Notes: generated by a model from the sequence alone, not told the origin. Numbered from the stretch's first letter, positions 32,654 through 42,416 are shown. The stretch is 64,000 nt of DNA from CAYRPN01 sp964426135 (GCA_964426135.1 CAYRPN010000001.1:124001-188000), one strand, 5' to 3'. Made by a program: numbers and translations.

Positions 32654-33490
32654 TCAGCGGACGTTCAGAGCCGACACAAGCACGGGAAGTTCGGTCTTGG
32701 GCTGCAAGGTGGAAAATACACACACGCAGAACCCCGGTCGCTCCAGGTGCGCCAGCCGCCAGGTGCCCATTTCAACCATATGCTCGCGGTGCGAGCCGAG
32801 GTCATAGCCGTGATCGCAGTGCCACTTGCCGTGGAGCTTCTTGATGTCGGGAGGGCACTGGATGATGACCATGCCGGGGCCGGTGTCTTTGTAAACGAAG
32901 CAATAGGCGGGTTTATCCTCGACCATGAAGCGATACGTCTGCACGAGTCGACGTCCCTGCGCCTGTGGACCGAGCGGATCGAAACGCAGTTGAGCAGTGG
33001 GCGGCACGTCCGCCGGCTCGGCCCCGACGCTGCGAAGGAAATCCGTCAGGCCCGCGTCCAGGCTGGATTCCTGGGCATTCAGCAGCGGCTCAAAATCGAC
33101 GGTGCCCGCGTAGGTGTTTCGCTCGATCAGGCCGATGCTCAGAACACCGATCAGCGCCAGCCCGATGCAGGCTGCCGCGGCGAGGCGGGCGTGGCGACGA
33201 ATCCAGCCGATGACAGATCGCCCTGTGCGCGGCTCGGCGTTCACGGCGCGAGCTGCCGACTTGTCGAGCTTTGCCTCCAACTTCGACCAAGGTGGAACCG
33301 CCAGCGGTATCTGCGGAATCCGTGCAACGCGGCTGGTCAGAGCCCGAAGCTCGGCGGCCTCGGCTGCCAGCGCGGGATCAGCCTGCATCGCCCGCTCGAC
33401 TTCGGCGGCATCGTCAGGCGACAGTTCGCCGTCGAGCCACAGTCCGATGCGCTCTCGACTGTCGTTAGGTTGTGACGATTGAGGGCTCAT
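32654..33490 (-). CDS. Membrane anti-sigma factor of the second cus locus
   Basis: A 278-aa single-pass protein. The cytoplasmic N-terminus (IGLWLDGELSPDDAAEVERAM) resembles anti-sigma domains that hold ECF sigma factors. A membrane segment follows at about 103-122 (AAAACIGLALIGVLSIGLI). The large periplasmic part ends in a Cys/His-rich stretch (CFVYKD, IIQCPP, KWHCDHGYD, HREHMVEMG, FCVCVF) well suited to sensing copper or silver (inference). Its ATG overlaps the upstream sigma gene (ATGA), so the two are made together. It differs from the anti-sigma family at 43953 and 48291, indicating an independent regulatory pair for this locus. Confidence 0.85.
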   Translation of the reverse strand: MSPQSSQPNDSRERIGLWLDGELSPDDAAEVERAMQADPALAAEAAELRALTSRVARIPQIPLAVPPWSKLEAKLDKSAARAVNAEPRTGRSVIGWIRRHARLAAAACIGLALIGVLSIGLIERNTYAGTVDFEPLLNAQESSLDAGLTDFLRSVGAEPADVPPTAQLRFDPLGPQAQGRRLVQTYRFMVEDKPAYCFVYKDTGPGMVIIQCPPDIKKLHGKWHCDHGYDLGSHREHMVEMGTWRLAHLERPGFCVCVFSTLQPKTELPVLVSALNVR

Positions 33491-34107
33491 GGCAAACCCT
33501 CCACTCCAGGGTTGACGGAAACGGCTGTGTGACGGTATCCCGGCTCGTCATTTGGATGCTCGACGGCCCGCGTTACTTCCACTGCCAGCCGTCCGTTGAT
33601 CATGATTTCCTTGAGTTCGGCACGGGCACGATTCAAGCGGCTGGCAACGGTGCCCACCGCGATGCCAAGCTGATCGGCGATCTGCGCGTAGTCCAGGCCA
33701 TCGCGATACTTGAGCAGCAGAATCAGGCGATGCTCCGGCACCATCGCCGCCATCGCGACCTGCACGGACTCGACATCTTCAGGTGTTTCGGATTGTGCGG
33801 CGCTTGCAGCATCCACGCCGTCAGGCAGGGACACCGGCATACGCTTTCGTCGCCGCAGGTACTGCAGCGCTTCGTTAACCGCCAGCCGATGCAGCCATGT
33901 CGAAAACTGGCTGTCGCCCCGGAACGATGCGATGCTGGCGAACGCCTTGAGAAACGAGTCGTGCATCACATCGCCCGCGGCGTCCGCGTCCTGCACCACG
34001 GCATGGATCACCGCCAGCAGGCGAGCCGCATGCTGCTCGTAGCACAGGCGCTGGGCCTCGCGGTCCCCTTGGCGCAAGGCGGATAACCATGCGGAATCTT
34101 CGGCCAT
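33487..34107 (-). CDS. ECF sigma factor (RpoE-like) of the second cus locus
   Basis: A 206-aa ECF sigma factor. Region 2 is seen in AAGDVMHDSFLKAFASI, FSTWLHRLAVNEALQYLRRR, and region 4 in LLKYRDGLDYAQIADQLGIAVGTV split over residues 145-170. It is a different subgroup from the three sigma factors at 31520, 44660 and 49128, with a shorter region 4 and no VPVGTVKSRA block. It is coupled to the downstream anti-sigma gene by ATGA overlap. The adjacent efflux genes on both sides (34172, 35219 and 35894-42036) are its likely targets. No TTGAACC-N17-CGTY site lies before it, so it may use another signal. Confidence 0.9.
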   Translation of the reverse strand: MAEDSAWLSALRQGDREAQRLCYEQHAARLLAVIHAVVQDADAAGDVMHDSFLKAFASIASFRGDSQFSTWLHRLAVNEALQYLRRRKRMPVSLPDGVDAASAAQSETPEDVESVQVAMAAMVPEHRLILLLKYRDGLDYAQIADQLGIAVGTVASRLNRARAELKEIMINGRLAVEVTRAVEHPNDEPGYRHTAVSVNPGVEGLP

Positions 34108-34171
34108 GCAGCCATTCTACTGCGATCCACGGATCGCGGTTCGTGTGCCGGTGCAACCAAGACTGCCGCGA

Positions 34172-35164
34172 TCACTCGACAAACTTTGACACCTGATCGA
34201 ACGTGAAGTTGTAAAGGTCCGGTCGATCCTTGCCTTCGAATCTCAAGCGGACCGTCACGTCGATCGGCGGCGTCATCCCGCCGGGAATGGTCGCCAGCAG
34301 ATACGCTCCATTGGGCGCGGCGGCGAACTGCACTTTGACCGGCACGCCTATCGCCTTGCGCTCGGTATCGACGCGAACCACTTCGATGTAGGAGCCTTCC
34401 ACGAACGGTACGGCCGGGATCGGCTTGGTGTGGTCGTTGTAGAGATAGAGCCGAAATTCGTCCGCTTTGGGCAGCACACCCTCCAGGTGGTGCCAGTTGT
34501 TGGAGGCCATGAACAGAAGGCCGCCGTGCTTGGGGCTGTGATCAGCGTGAGCGCTCTGCGGGTGTTTCAGCTTCATTTCACAGATCGGGCACTTCCCGGG
34601 CTTGGCGTAGACCTTGTCCTTTTCGCAGCGCATCGGGCAGAGGAACACCTCCGCGAAGCTGGCGGCATCCACCTGGAACAAGGTGCGATACGCCTTGCCG
34701 TCGATCTTCGGATGCAGCGTCGCCTCGAACGCCTTGGCCCCGATCAAGTCGGCGTGCGTTCCCGCGAAGCGCGACGTCTTGCCTTTTGGATCACCTTCCT
34801 GCGGGATCGGGGCGAGATTCACCGCGATGAAGTCATCGAAATCCTGCTGGTCCGTTCGCTTCACCTGAATCTTCATTGGCTGGGCTTCGACCGGATAGGC
34901 GACCTGCTCGTTGTCGCCGAGGGTGTAAAACGTGATCGTGCCGTTCTTGGCGTCGAAAGTTAGTTCGACGTGGTTCTGGCCGACGGTCTTGACGATTCCG
35001 CCATGCGGCGCGACGTGGGAGTGGCCCTCGCCGCCGGCTTTCTGGCCGTTCTGCGGCGTCGCGCTGTCAGAAGGTTTGCCGGCGTGGGACTGATCGCCGT
35101 TTCCGCAGCCGACGCCGAAAGCCACGAACGCAAGAGACATCAAGGCAAAGCAGTAGCGAAGCAT
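34172..35164 (-). CDS. Heavy-metal-binding lipoprotein
   Basis: A 330-aa secreted lipoprotein (signal ending FVAFGVGCGN). It carries a Cu/Ag-type binding motif FLCPMRCEKDKV, KPGKCPICEMKLKHP at about residues 175-205, the same kind as in CusB and in the CopA-type ATPase at the right edge. Several HxxH and His-Met sites are added (GEGHSHVAPHGG, HADHSPKHGG). The C-terminal half looks beta-rich. A periplasmic metal sponge or metal donor to the efflux system is the likely role (inference). It starts 55 bases after the His-rich gene at 35219 and lies on the same strand, so the two may be co-transcribed. Confidence 0.8.
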   Translation of the reverse strand: MLRYCFALMSLAFVAFGVGCGNGDQSHAGKPSDSATPQNGQKAGGEGHSHVAPHGGIVKTVGQNHVELTFDAKNGTITFYTLGDNEQVAYPVEAQPMKIQVKRTDQQDFDDFIAVNLAPIPQEGDPKGKTSRFAGTHADLIGAKAFEATLHPKIDGKAYRTLFQVDAASFAEVFLCPMRCEKDKVYAKPGKCPICEMKLKHPQSAHADHSPKHGGLLFMASNNWHHLEGVLPKADEFRLYLYNDHTKPIPAVPFVEGSYIEVVRVDTERKAIGVPVKVQFAAAPNGAYLLATIPGGMTPPIDVTVRLRFEGKDRPDLYNFTFDQVSKFVE

Positions 35165-35218
35165 GACAAACTCCTTGAAGATGACCCCAGGCTGACTTGG
35201 AGGGAATCACAACGAGCG

Positions 35219-35689
35219 TCACTTCTTGTGATCGTGCTCGGCATGGGTTTTCGCGTGCTTCTTGAGTTTCTCGAAGAGCGGGAGCATGGCCGCATGAGCC
35301 TTCCTGGTTTCTTCGAGGTTGCCCTTGTCCGAGGCGGTGTGGGCGGCATCGGCGGCTTTGGCGAGATCCTTGGACGTGAGATTCACTTCCTTCACCGCGT
35401 CCTTGGGCACGCCGCTGCCTTCCTTGAGCGCCAACTGCGGCAACACCTTGCAGACCGCCACGATCGCATCGGCGTCATCGTGTACCTGTTTGAGCTTGCC
35501 TCCTTCCACCAGCTGCTTGATCTTTTCCAGAGAATGGTGGATCTGACCCACTGCCGCCGAGTAGTTGTCCGCAACCTTGGTGTCGTGCTTGTGGTCGTGA
35601 TCCTTGTCCTTGTCTGCGAAGGCGGCGGGCGCGACCAGTGCGGCCAGCAATAGTGCGGGCATGACGAGTGATTTCACAAGAGACAACAT
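35219..35689 (-). CDS. Small secreted His-rich helical protein
   Basis: A 156-aa secreted protein: signal peptide LVMPALLLAALVAPAAFA, then a His/Asp cluster (DKDKDHDHKHD) and a four-helix-like body (IHHSLEKIKQLVEGGKL, AADAAHTASDKGN), ending THAEHDHKK. The fold resembles small periplasmic helical metal-binding proteins (pattern only). Both ends could bind copper, zinc or nickel. The open frame reaches 36187, but that part is antisense to the divergent gene; the ATG at 35689 has a purine-rich upstream stretch and a proper signal peptide. It faces the cusB gene at 35894 across a 204-base divergent region, and probably shares metal-responsive control. Confidence 0.8.
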   Translation of the reverse strand: MLSLVKSLVMPALLLAALVAPAAFADKDKDHDHKHDTKVADNYSAAVGQIHHSLEKIKQLVEGGKLKQVHDDADAIVAVCKVLPQLALKEGSGVPKDAVKEVNLTSKDLAKAADAAHTASDKGNLEETRKAHAAMLPLFEKLKKHAKTHAEHDHKK

Positions 35690-35893
35690 GGAGGTTCCTT
35701 TCAACTTGAGGTTTAGAACTCGGTAGGGCTCGTGTCCGTTACTTCGATGTCCGCGTCCTCTGTTTCTTCCACGAAGTCGGAAAAAATCTTTCGGGAAGAA
35801 TCGGCCTTTGTGGAGCATCCAAACCCGGTGAGAGCCGCCGCTCGTTGTCGGGTTGCGAGTCACTGCCGTTCCTTGATATCGCGAGGTACAACC

Positions 35894-37312
35894 ATGTCGC
35901 CACGAACCGCGTCCGTCGGCATTACCGCCATCGTCGTTCTCATCTTTGCAGCGCTGTTGCCCGCCCATGAAGGCCACGACCACGGCGGCGGGCAGGGCAA
36001 GGTGTACGACCCGGACGCGCCGCGCACCGTCTCGCCGGAGACGGCAGCAACCATCGGTCTCAAGACCGTTGAGGTGGACTTTGGCCCGGTGGAAGAAGCG
36101 GTTGAACTGACCGGCGTGGTCAAGGCTGTTCCCGATCGTCATCACGTGTTGACGTCGAGGACGGCGGGCCGCATCGTCGTGGTCCACGTCCAGGCCGGCG
36201 ACCGGGTAAAGTCCGGCGACATCCTGGTGGAAATCGACTCGCCGGAACAGGCCCGCAACATTTTCGAGGCCCGCAAGATCGAAGCGGACTACCAGAAACT
36301 CCTGGTCGAATCGACGCGGGCCACCGGAAAAATCGAGCAGTTGACGGTGGAGATGCAGACCGCTGAGCAGGCGGCGGAGCTTGCCGACGCTGAGGTCAAA
36401 CGGCTGGAGACGGCCGGGCAGGCGGTGTCGCTCAATCTGCTCAGTGAGAAAAAGACCGTTGCCATCCAGTCGCGAGGACAGGCCAGGCTCAGGAAGGTCG
36501 AGATGGATCTGGCCCGCAAGGAAGCAGAAGCCCTGACCAATCAGGCCAGTGCCCTGCGTCTGTCGCGTGATGCTTTACTCGCGGTCAGCAACATCGACCC
36601 GCAGCAGGCGGAGATCGTCCTGCCCGGCGGTCCGCCGAAACCAGGCACGAATCCAGGAGCAAATCCGGAAGCAGCCTTGAACCTCATCCGTCTGCGCTCG
36701 CCGATTGAAGGCGTCGTCGTCGCCCGCACCGTCCGCCCCGGCCAGGGTATCGCCGCCGGCGAGACCCTTCTGGAAGTGGCTGATCACAACCAGATGCAGA
36801 TCGAAGGCGAAGTGCCTGAATCGCTATTGCCGCGACTGACGAAAGTGCCGCAGGCCGACGTCCGCATCCGCCTCGAAGCCCAGCAAGATCGCGTGGTGCC
36901 GGGCAAGGTTCGGTTCATCAGCCCGACGATCGACCCCAACAAGCGCACCGCCCACCTCCAGATTGTCGCGGACAACACCGACGGGTTCCTGCGGGAAGGC
37001 GCGTACGTGAACCTGGCGGTGGTTCTGCGCAAGACGAAGGACGCCGTGGTCGTGCCCAAGTCGGCGGTGCTGGAAGATGGGCCGCGGGTTTTCGTCTACG
37101 TCAAGGACGGCGACGTCTACAAGAAACAGGACATTCAACCCGGCGCGGTGAACGACCAGATTATCGAGGTGCTCAAGGGGCTCGCCCCCGGCGATGTGGT
37201 CGTCGCCCAGGGAGCGTACAGCCTGACGCAATTGCGTCCCAAGGCCGTAGCCAAACCTTCCACACCGGCCGCCAAGAAGCCGGCCAGTGACGGCCATGAC
37301 CACGAGCATTGA
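35894..37312 (+). CDS. cusB: RND efflux periplasmic adaptor (CusB-like, second locus)
   Basis: A 472-aa membrane-fusion protein. It begins with a signal or membrane anchor (GITAIVVLIFAALLPA) and a His-rich patch (HEGHDHGGG). A lipoyl half-motif (GRIVVVHVQAGDRVKSGDILVEIDSP), a long helical hairpin (about 125-225), a second lipoyl half and beta-barrel strands follow, and it ends in HDHEH. It lacks the CPMHP insert of the first adaptor. The start at 35894 (GAGG about 8 bases upstream) is chosen over 35732 because the signal peptide begins there. A weaker ECF-like sequence (GAAC, 17 bases, CGTT, near 35717) lies upstream. It is the first gene of a complete cusBAC operon. Confidence 0.9.
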   Translation: MSPRTASVGITAIVVLIFAALLPAHEGHDHGGGQGKVYDPDAPRTVSPETAATIGLKTVEVDFGPVEEAVELTGVVKAVPDRHHVLTSRTAGRIVVVHVQAGDRVKSGDILVEIDSPEQARNIFEARKIEADYQKLLVESTRATGKIEQLTVEMQTAEQAAELADAEVKRLETAGQAVSLNLLSEKKTVAIQSRGQARLRKVEMDLARKEAEALTNQASALRLSRDALLAVSNIDPQQAEIVLPGGPPKPGTNPGANPEAALNLIRLRSPIEGVVVARTVRPGQGIAAGETLLEVADHNQMQIEGEVPESLLPRLTKVPQADVRIRLEAQQDRVVPGKVRFISPTIDPNKRTAHLQIVADNTDGFLREGAYVNLAVVLRKTKDAVVVPKSAVLEDGPRVFVYVKDGDVYKKQDIQPGAVNDQIIEVLKGLAPGDVVVAQGAYSLTQLRPKAVAKPSTPAAKKPASDGHDHEH

Positions 37313-37390
37313 GCGTGCCCCAACCAGGCATGACCAGCAACGCAGTCAAAGCCTTCTTCATTGCAGAATTGATTCTTCGAGTCCTTCTTC

Positions 37391-40300
37391 ATGCTCAATG
37401 CAATCATTCGATTCTCGCTGCACAACCGCGTCATCGTGCTGGTGGCGGCGCTGCTGCTGTCGGTCTACGGCCTTTATACCGCACTGACACTGCCCACCGA
37501 CGTGCTGCCGGACCTCAATCGCCCGACCGTGACGATCATGACCGAGGCCGCCGGATTGGCACCGGAAGAAGTTGAAACGCAGGTGACCTACCACATCGAG
37601 ACGGCGATGAACGGCTCGCCGGGGGTCGAGCGCGTCCGCAGCGTCAGCGGGCTGGGATTGTCGGTCGTCTATGTCGAGTTCACGTGGGAGACTGATCTGC
37701 GATTCGATCGCCAGGTTGTGGCCGAGCGTCTCTCCGAAGTGCAGGAGAAACTGCCCGAGGGCGTCGTGCCGCGGATGGGGCCGATCAGCAGCATCATGGG
37801 CGAGATCATGCTCGTGGGCGTGCGTAGCGACAGCCTAAGTCCGATGGAGGTGCGCAGCCTCGCCGAGTGGGTAATCCGCCCGTCGCTCCTGAGTCTGTCA
37901 GGCGTCAGCCAGGTGACGGTCATGGGCGGTGAACTTCGTCAGTTCAAAGTCTTCGCCGATCCGGAGAAACTGCGCCGCTACGACCTCACGCTGGAAGACC
38001 TGGAGAAGAAGCTGTCCGCCAGCAACCAGAACACCGGCGGCGGCTTCCTGGTCGGGCCGAATCAGGAGCTGGTCGTCCGCAACATCGGCCGTGTCAGGAC
38101 GATTCAAGATATTGAGAGCACGCTTGTCGCCACCCGCAAGGGCGACCATCCCGGCCCCGTCCAGCCGGTGCTGGTGAAAGATGTGGCCAACGTGAAGGAG
38201 GGCGGAGCGTCGGTCAAGCGCGGTGACGGCAGCATGAACACCAGACCGGCGGTGATCATGGCGGTACAGAAGCAGCCTGGAGCGGACACCCGCGAACTGA
38301 CGGCGAGGATCGACGAAGCAATCGCCGGTCTGCGGACCAGCCTGCCGAAGGATCTGATCGTCAATGCCGATCTGTTCCGACAGTCGCATTTCATCAAGGC
38401 CGCGATCGACAACGTTGTCGAGGCCTTGCGCGACGGGACCATACTGGTCGTCATCATTCTCGTGCTCTTCTTGATGAATGTACGCACGACTTTCATCACG
38501 CTTACCGCTATTCCGCTGAGCCTGCTGGTGACCGCCCTGGTGTTCCATTCTCTGGGACTGTCCATCAACACGATGACGCTTGGCGGCATCGCGGTGGCGG
38601 TGGGCGAACTGGTGGATGATGCCATCGTCGATGTCGAGAACGTTTTCCGCCGCTTGCGGGAGAACCGGCACGCGGCCAATCCACGTTCCTCGTTGACCGT
38701 CGTCTACGAAGCCTCCAGCGAAGTACGCAACTCGATCGTTTACGGCACGATGATCGTGCTGCTCGTATTCATTCCGCTCTTCGCCCTGCCCGGCATCGAA
38801 GGCCGGCTGTTCAAGCCGCTGGCCATCGGATACGTCGTCAGCATCCTCGCCTCTCTGGCGGTGTCGATGACCGTTACGCCGGCGTTGTGCTCCTTTCTTC
38901 TGCCGACGCTCAAACGGCTCAAGGAAGAAAAGGACGGCCCGGTGCTGCGTTTTTGCAAGCTGATGGCGAGGGGAGCGTATGCCGTCACGCTGCCACGGCC
39001 TTGGATCGTCGTGGGGGTGTGCATTGCCCTGGTGGCCGGCGCGGGATTCGTCGTCGCACGCATGGGCGCGGATTTCCTGCCGCCATTCAACGAGGGTACG
39101 GCGACCATTTCCGTCTTTGCTACGCCCGGCACGTCGCTGGTGGAGTCCAACCGACTGGGCCGGCAGGCGGAGGAAATGTTGCTTTCCGTTCCGGAAGTCA
39201 AAAGTGTGGGGCGACGCACAGGCCGCGCCGAGCAAGACGAACACGCCGAGGGCGTTCACAGCAGTGAACTGGACGTGGATTTCTGGACGGCGGAGGATGC
39301 GAAGGAGCCAGACAAACACGTCACCTTTGATGGCCGTCGCGCCCCCAAGACGGTGCGTTCCAAGCCGCAGGTGCTCGCCGAGATTGACGAGAAACTCGCC
39401 ACCCTCGAAGGCGTCGCCGTTGCCATCGGCCAGCCCATCAGCCACCGCATCGACCACCTGCTCTCGGGCGTGCGAGCCCAGGTAGCCGTCAAGGTTTTCG
39501 GGGACGACCTGAACACGCTGCGGAGCCTTGCCGATCGGGTCCACGGCGCGATGGATGGCATTCCCGGCGTCGTCGATCTGCAAGTCGAACAGCAGGTGCA
39601 GGTGCCCCAGCTTCATCTCAAGGTTAAGCGCGAACAGGCTGCCCGCGTCGGGTTTGAGGTGGGCGCGCTGACCGACGCCCTCGAAACCGCTCTCAAGGGT
39701 AAGGTGGTCGGACAGGTGCTCGATGGCCAGCGCAGTTTTGATCTGGTGCTTCAACTTGACGAGAGCTACCGCAATGACCTTGCCAGACTCAGCGACATGC
39801 GACTCGTCTCACCGACGGGCGCGGTGGTGCTGCTATCAGATGTGGCGGCCATTGATCGAACCTACGGCCCCAATCAGATTGGCCGTGAAGGTATACGGCG
39901 CCGCATCATCATCCAGTGCAACGTCAGAGGCCGGGATCTGGGCACCACGGTCGCCGAAATCAAAGAAAGCATCGACAGTGACATCGTCTTGCCGCAGGGA
40001 TACACGATGTCCATCGGCGGACAGTTCGAGAGCCAGCAGAACGCCACCCGCATCATGCTGATCCTCGGCAGCCTGAGCCTCGTAGCGATGTTCTTCCTGC
40101 TTTACAATCATTTCCGGTCGGTGGTGATGGTGTTGCAGGTCATGCTAAACATCCCGTTCGCCTTCATCGGCAGCGTAGCGGCGCTCTACCTGGCCGGCGA
40201 GAGTTTCAGTGTCGCCAGCCTTGTCGGGTTCATCAGCCTCTGCGGCATTTCCAGCCGCAACGGCGTGCTGATGATCAGCCACTACGTGCATCTGATGAAG

Positions 40301-40684
40301 GAGGAGGGCATGCCGTTCGGCAGGGACATGGTCATCCGCGGCAGCCAGGAGCGCGTCGCGCCCGTGCTGATGACGGCAACGACCACGGCGCTGGCGCTGA
40401 TCCCGCTCGTGCTGGCGGCCGGCCAGCCCGGCAAGGAGATCCTGTACCCCGTCGCCCTTGTCGTGCTCGGCGGCGTCACCACCAGCACGCTGCTGGACTT
40501 CTTTGTCACACCCACGGTCTTCCTGCGTTTCGCGCGTCGAAGCAGTGAGCGCCTGCTCGAAGCCCAAAGGCGGGATCGGGCGGAACAGCCGATGGTACCG
40601 GCTTTGCGACCTGTTGCTGACGCGCCGCTGGGTCTGGTGCCTGCGGGCGCTGTCGGCGTGGACGGAAAGGGCGTTTCAATATGA
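37391..40684 (+). CDS. cusA: Heavy-metal RND efflux pump (CusA-like, second locus)
   Basis: A 1097-aa inner-membrane proton/metal antiporter. Family marks are the start FSLHNRVIVLVAALLLSVYG, TLPTDVLPDLNRPTV, two porter domains, twelve membrane segments and the TM4 motif GELVDDAIVDVEN with adjacent acidic residues, the heavy-metal RND type. The C-terminal TMs (YNHFRSVVMVLQVMLNIPF, FVTPTVFLRF) are intact. It follows cusB by 78 bases and overlaps the outer-membrane gene by ATGA. It is only distantly similar to the pump at 27508, so the loci are not a recent duplication. Substrate is probably Cu(I)/Ag(I), inferred from the neighbours rather than from the protein. Confidence 0.93.
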   Translation: MLNAIIRFSLHNRVIVLVAALLLSVYGLYTALTLPTDVLPDLNRPTVTIMTEAAGLAPEEVETQVTYHIETAMNGSPGVERVRSVSGLGLSVVYVEFTWETDLRFDRQVVAERLSEVQEKLPEGVVPRMGPISSIMGEIMLVGVRSDSLSPMEVRSLAEWVIRPSLLSLSGVSQVTVMGGELRQFKVFADPEKLRRYDLTLEDLEKKLSASNQNTGGGFLVGPNQELVVRNIGRVRTIQDIESTLVATRKGDHPGPVQPVLVKDVANVKEGGASVKRGDGSMNTRPAVIMAVQKQPGADTRELTARIDEAIAGLRTSLPKDLIVNADLFRQSHFIKAAIDNVVEALRDGTILVVIILVLFLMNVRTTFITLTAIPLSLLVTALVFHSLGLSINTMTLGGIAVAVGELVDDAIVDVENVFRRLRENRHAANPRSSLTVVYEASSEVRNSIVYGTMIVLLVFIPLFALPGIEGRLFKPLAIGYVVSILASLAVSMTVTPALCSFLLPTLKRLKEEKDGPVLRFCKLMARGAYAVTLPRPWIVVGVCIALVAGAGFVVARMGADFLPPFNEGTATISVFATPGTSLVESNRLGRQAEEMLLSVPEVKSVGRRTGRAEQDEHAEGVHSSELDVDFWTAEDAKEPDKHVTFDGRRAPKTVRSKPQVLAEIDEKLATLEGVAVAIGQPISHRIDHLLSGVRAQVAVKVFGDDLNTLRSLADRVHGAMDGIPGVVDLQVEQQVQVPQLHLKVKREQAARVGFEVGALTDALETALKGKVVGQVLDGQRSFDLVLQLDESYRNDLARLSDMRLVSPTGAVVLLSDVAAIDRTYGPNQIGREGIRRRIIIQCNVRGRDLGTTVAEIKESIDSDIVLPQGYTMSIGGQFESQQNATRIMLILGSLSLVAMFFLLYNHFRSVVMVLQVMLNIPFAFIGSVAALYLAGESFSVASLVGFISLCGISSRNGVLMISHYVHLMKEEGMPFGRDMVIRGSQERVAPVLMTATTTALALIPLVLAAGQPGKEILYPVALVVLGGVTTSTLLDFFVTPTVFLRFARRSSERLLEAQRRDRAEQPMVPALRPVADAPLGLVPAGAVGVDGKGVSI

Positions 40685-42036
40685 ATGACCATTTATTCCG
40701 CTTCGCGATTCTGCTCGCGCTGACCGCCGCCGTCGCCGGATGCCAGACCACCGCGTACGACGCCGAGATTCAGGAAGCCGCCAGCGAGGTCCATCGCCGG
40801 ACGGGGTGGAAACCCGAATGGTCCGCGCCTTGGGCCGATCAAATGCCCGCTTGGGATGGAAAGGTTTCGTTGACATTGGCGCAGGCCGCCACGGTGGCCC
40901 TCCAGAATAATCGCCAGATCCGCGCCGATGTTGAGACCATCGGTGTGGCGCGGGCGGACTTTGTGCAGGCGGGTCTGTTGCCCAATCCGGTGCTGTCGGT
41001 GGTGCTCGGATTCCCAGGCGGCGGTGGATCGCCGATGGTCACCGCGGGCGTCGGGCAGGAGATCGCCTCGCTCTGGCTGTTGCCCAGCCGCGTGGAGGTG
41101 GCCAGCGCCGACCTGCGCCAGTCCGTGCTCCGCGTGTCTTCCAACGCCCTGGACCTCGTGTCCCAAGTACAGCAAAGTCACCGCCGGATCGGTTACCAGC
41201 AGATCGCGCTGCGGTTCCTTGGCGAGAACGAGAAGGTGCTCAAGCAGGCGCAGACGCTGGCAATGAGCAAACTGCGGGCCGGCATCGGTACGCAACTGGA
41301 CGTCAACCGCATCCGCGCCGATCAGCTGGCCAATCAATCTGAAACCATCGCCACGCAATTGGAACTCGAAAATGAAAAACGCCGTCTCCTGGAACTGATG
41401 GGCATGGCGGATCGCGAGACGGAGTGGACCGCCGAGGAGTCGCCGGTGGAGACGAAAGGCGCGCTGGCGGAGTCCGAGGTCATCGAACTGGCTCGGCAGC
41501 AGCGACTGGACGTCCTGGCAGCGGAGTGGTCGGTAAAGGCGCGAACGCAGCGGCTGCGCGAAGAAAACCTCGGCGTGCTGCCCGACCTGGAACTGGGAGC
41601 TGAACTGGAGCGCAATCCCGACGAATCCCCAAAACACCGCGCCGGCCCCGATCTGAGCATCGAGCTTCCGATCTTCGATCAGAACCAGGCCCGCATCGCG
41701 GCCGCTCGTGCCGAGCTGCGCAAGGCCGTCGCCGAGCACGGGGCTGTACAACAACAAGCGATCCGCGAAGTTCGGCAAGCCTTTGTCAGCTACTCGCGGA
41801 CCGCCAAACTGGTTGCGTTCTACCGCGACCAGGTGATCCCACTTCACGAGAGCAATCTGAAACTCGCCGAGGCGGGCTTCACCGCTGGCGAGCAGGATCT
41901 GACGGCACTCCTGGATGTGCAGCGGGAGTTGATCGACGCCCGTTTGAAAATGGCGGGGTTCGATCGCGACCACGGTGTCGCCGAAGCCGATCTTTCTCGT
42001 GCCGCCGGTGGATCGCTGCTGATGCGCAAGAAGTGA
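40681..42036 (+). CDS. cusC: Outer-membrane efflux lipoprotein (CusC/TolC family)
   Basis: A 451-aa outer-membrane channel subunit completing the second cus tripartite pump. It has a lipoprotein signal (LTAAVAGCQTT) and two repeats of the TolC helix-strand-helix unit: VSLTLAQAATVALQNNRQI with QAGLLPNPVLSV, and the second half with LPIFDQNQARIAAARAELR and GEQDLTALLDVQRELIDAR. The start overlaps the cusA stop (ATGA). It is the closest intact relative of the broken gene at 31019, and probably serves both pumps (inference). Confidence 0.92.
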   Translation: MNDHLFRFAILLALTAAVAGCQTTAYDAEIQEAASEVHRRTGWKPEWSAPWADQMPAWDGKVSLTLAQAATVALQNNRQIRADVETIGVARADFVQAGLLPNPVLSVVLGFPGGGGSPMVTAGVGQEIASLWLLPSRVEVASADLRQSVLRVSSNALDLVSQVQQSHRRIGYQQIALRFLGENEKVLKQAQTLAMSKLRAGIGTQLDVNRIRADQLANQSETIATQLELENEKRRLLELMGMADRETEWTAEESPVETKGALAESEVIELARQQRLDVLAAEWSVKARTQRLREENLGVLPDLELGAELERNPDESPKHRAGPDLSIELPIFDQNQARIAAARAELRKAVAEHGAVQQQAIREVRQAFVSYSRTAKLVAFYRDQVIPLHESNLKLAEAGFTAGEQDLTALLDVQRELIDARLKMAGFDRDHGVAEADLSRAAGGSLLMRKK

Positions 42037-42084
42037 GAATCATCGACCGCAAAAGAGCGTAGCGGACCTCGCAATGGCATCTGC

Positions 42085-42241
42085 TCAATCGACCCTCTTG
42101 AACGCGACGCTCTGGATCAATTCGATCAGATCGTCTCTGCTCAGTTCGCTCATGATGCAAAGCCAGCGATGCTGATGCTGCGTCATGACCATATTGATGC
42201 CGTCACGCGAATGAACGGAATACTCGTGGCCATTGCGGGTC
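42085..42241 (-). pseudogene. C-terminal remnant of an anti-sigma factor
   Basis: Reading leftward from 42241, the frame gives RNGHEYSVHSRDGINMVMTQ and MSELSRDDLIELIQSVA, then a stop at 42085. This matches the last 50 residues of the anti-sigma factor at 43953 almost residue for residue (NGHEYSVHSRDGINMVMTQ, SELGSDDLIELAESVA). Homology stops abruptly at about 42241, though weaker similarity may go on to about 42275. No start codon or promoter is attached. The piece faces the cusC stop and is one of two anti-sigma remnants bordering the 32.6-42 kb cus cassette. Confidence 0.85.
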
Positions 42242-42416
42242 TACATCTAAAGTCGAACCGCCGCAGCAACAGCGCAAGTTAAACTCAATCTTGCCGTGGG
42301 CGGTCACAGTCTTCGGTAAAGTAATCCGCGCCCAACGGTTGTCTTGGACAACGAGTTACGATGTTCACAAGAGGCAATCGCCAGTGGCTATTACGCATCA
42401 TTGCCCATTCCTCCTC

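Noticed and set aside
37898..39754. 618-aa open frame on the minus strand
   Set aside because: It is antisense to the cusA pump, whose reading frame is intact and well conserved. The product is Arg/Asp/His-rich without recognisable domains.
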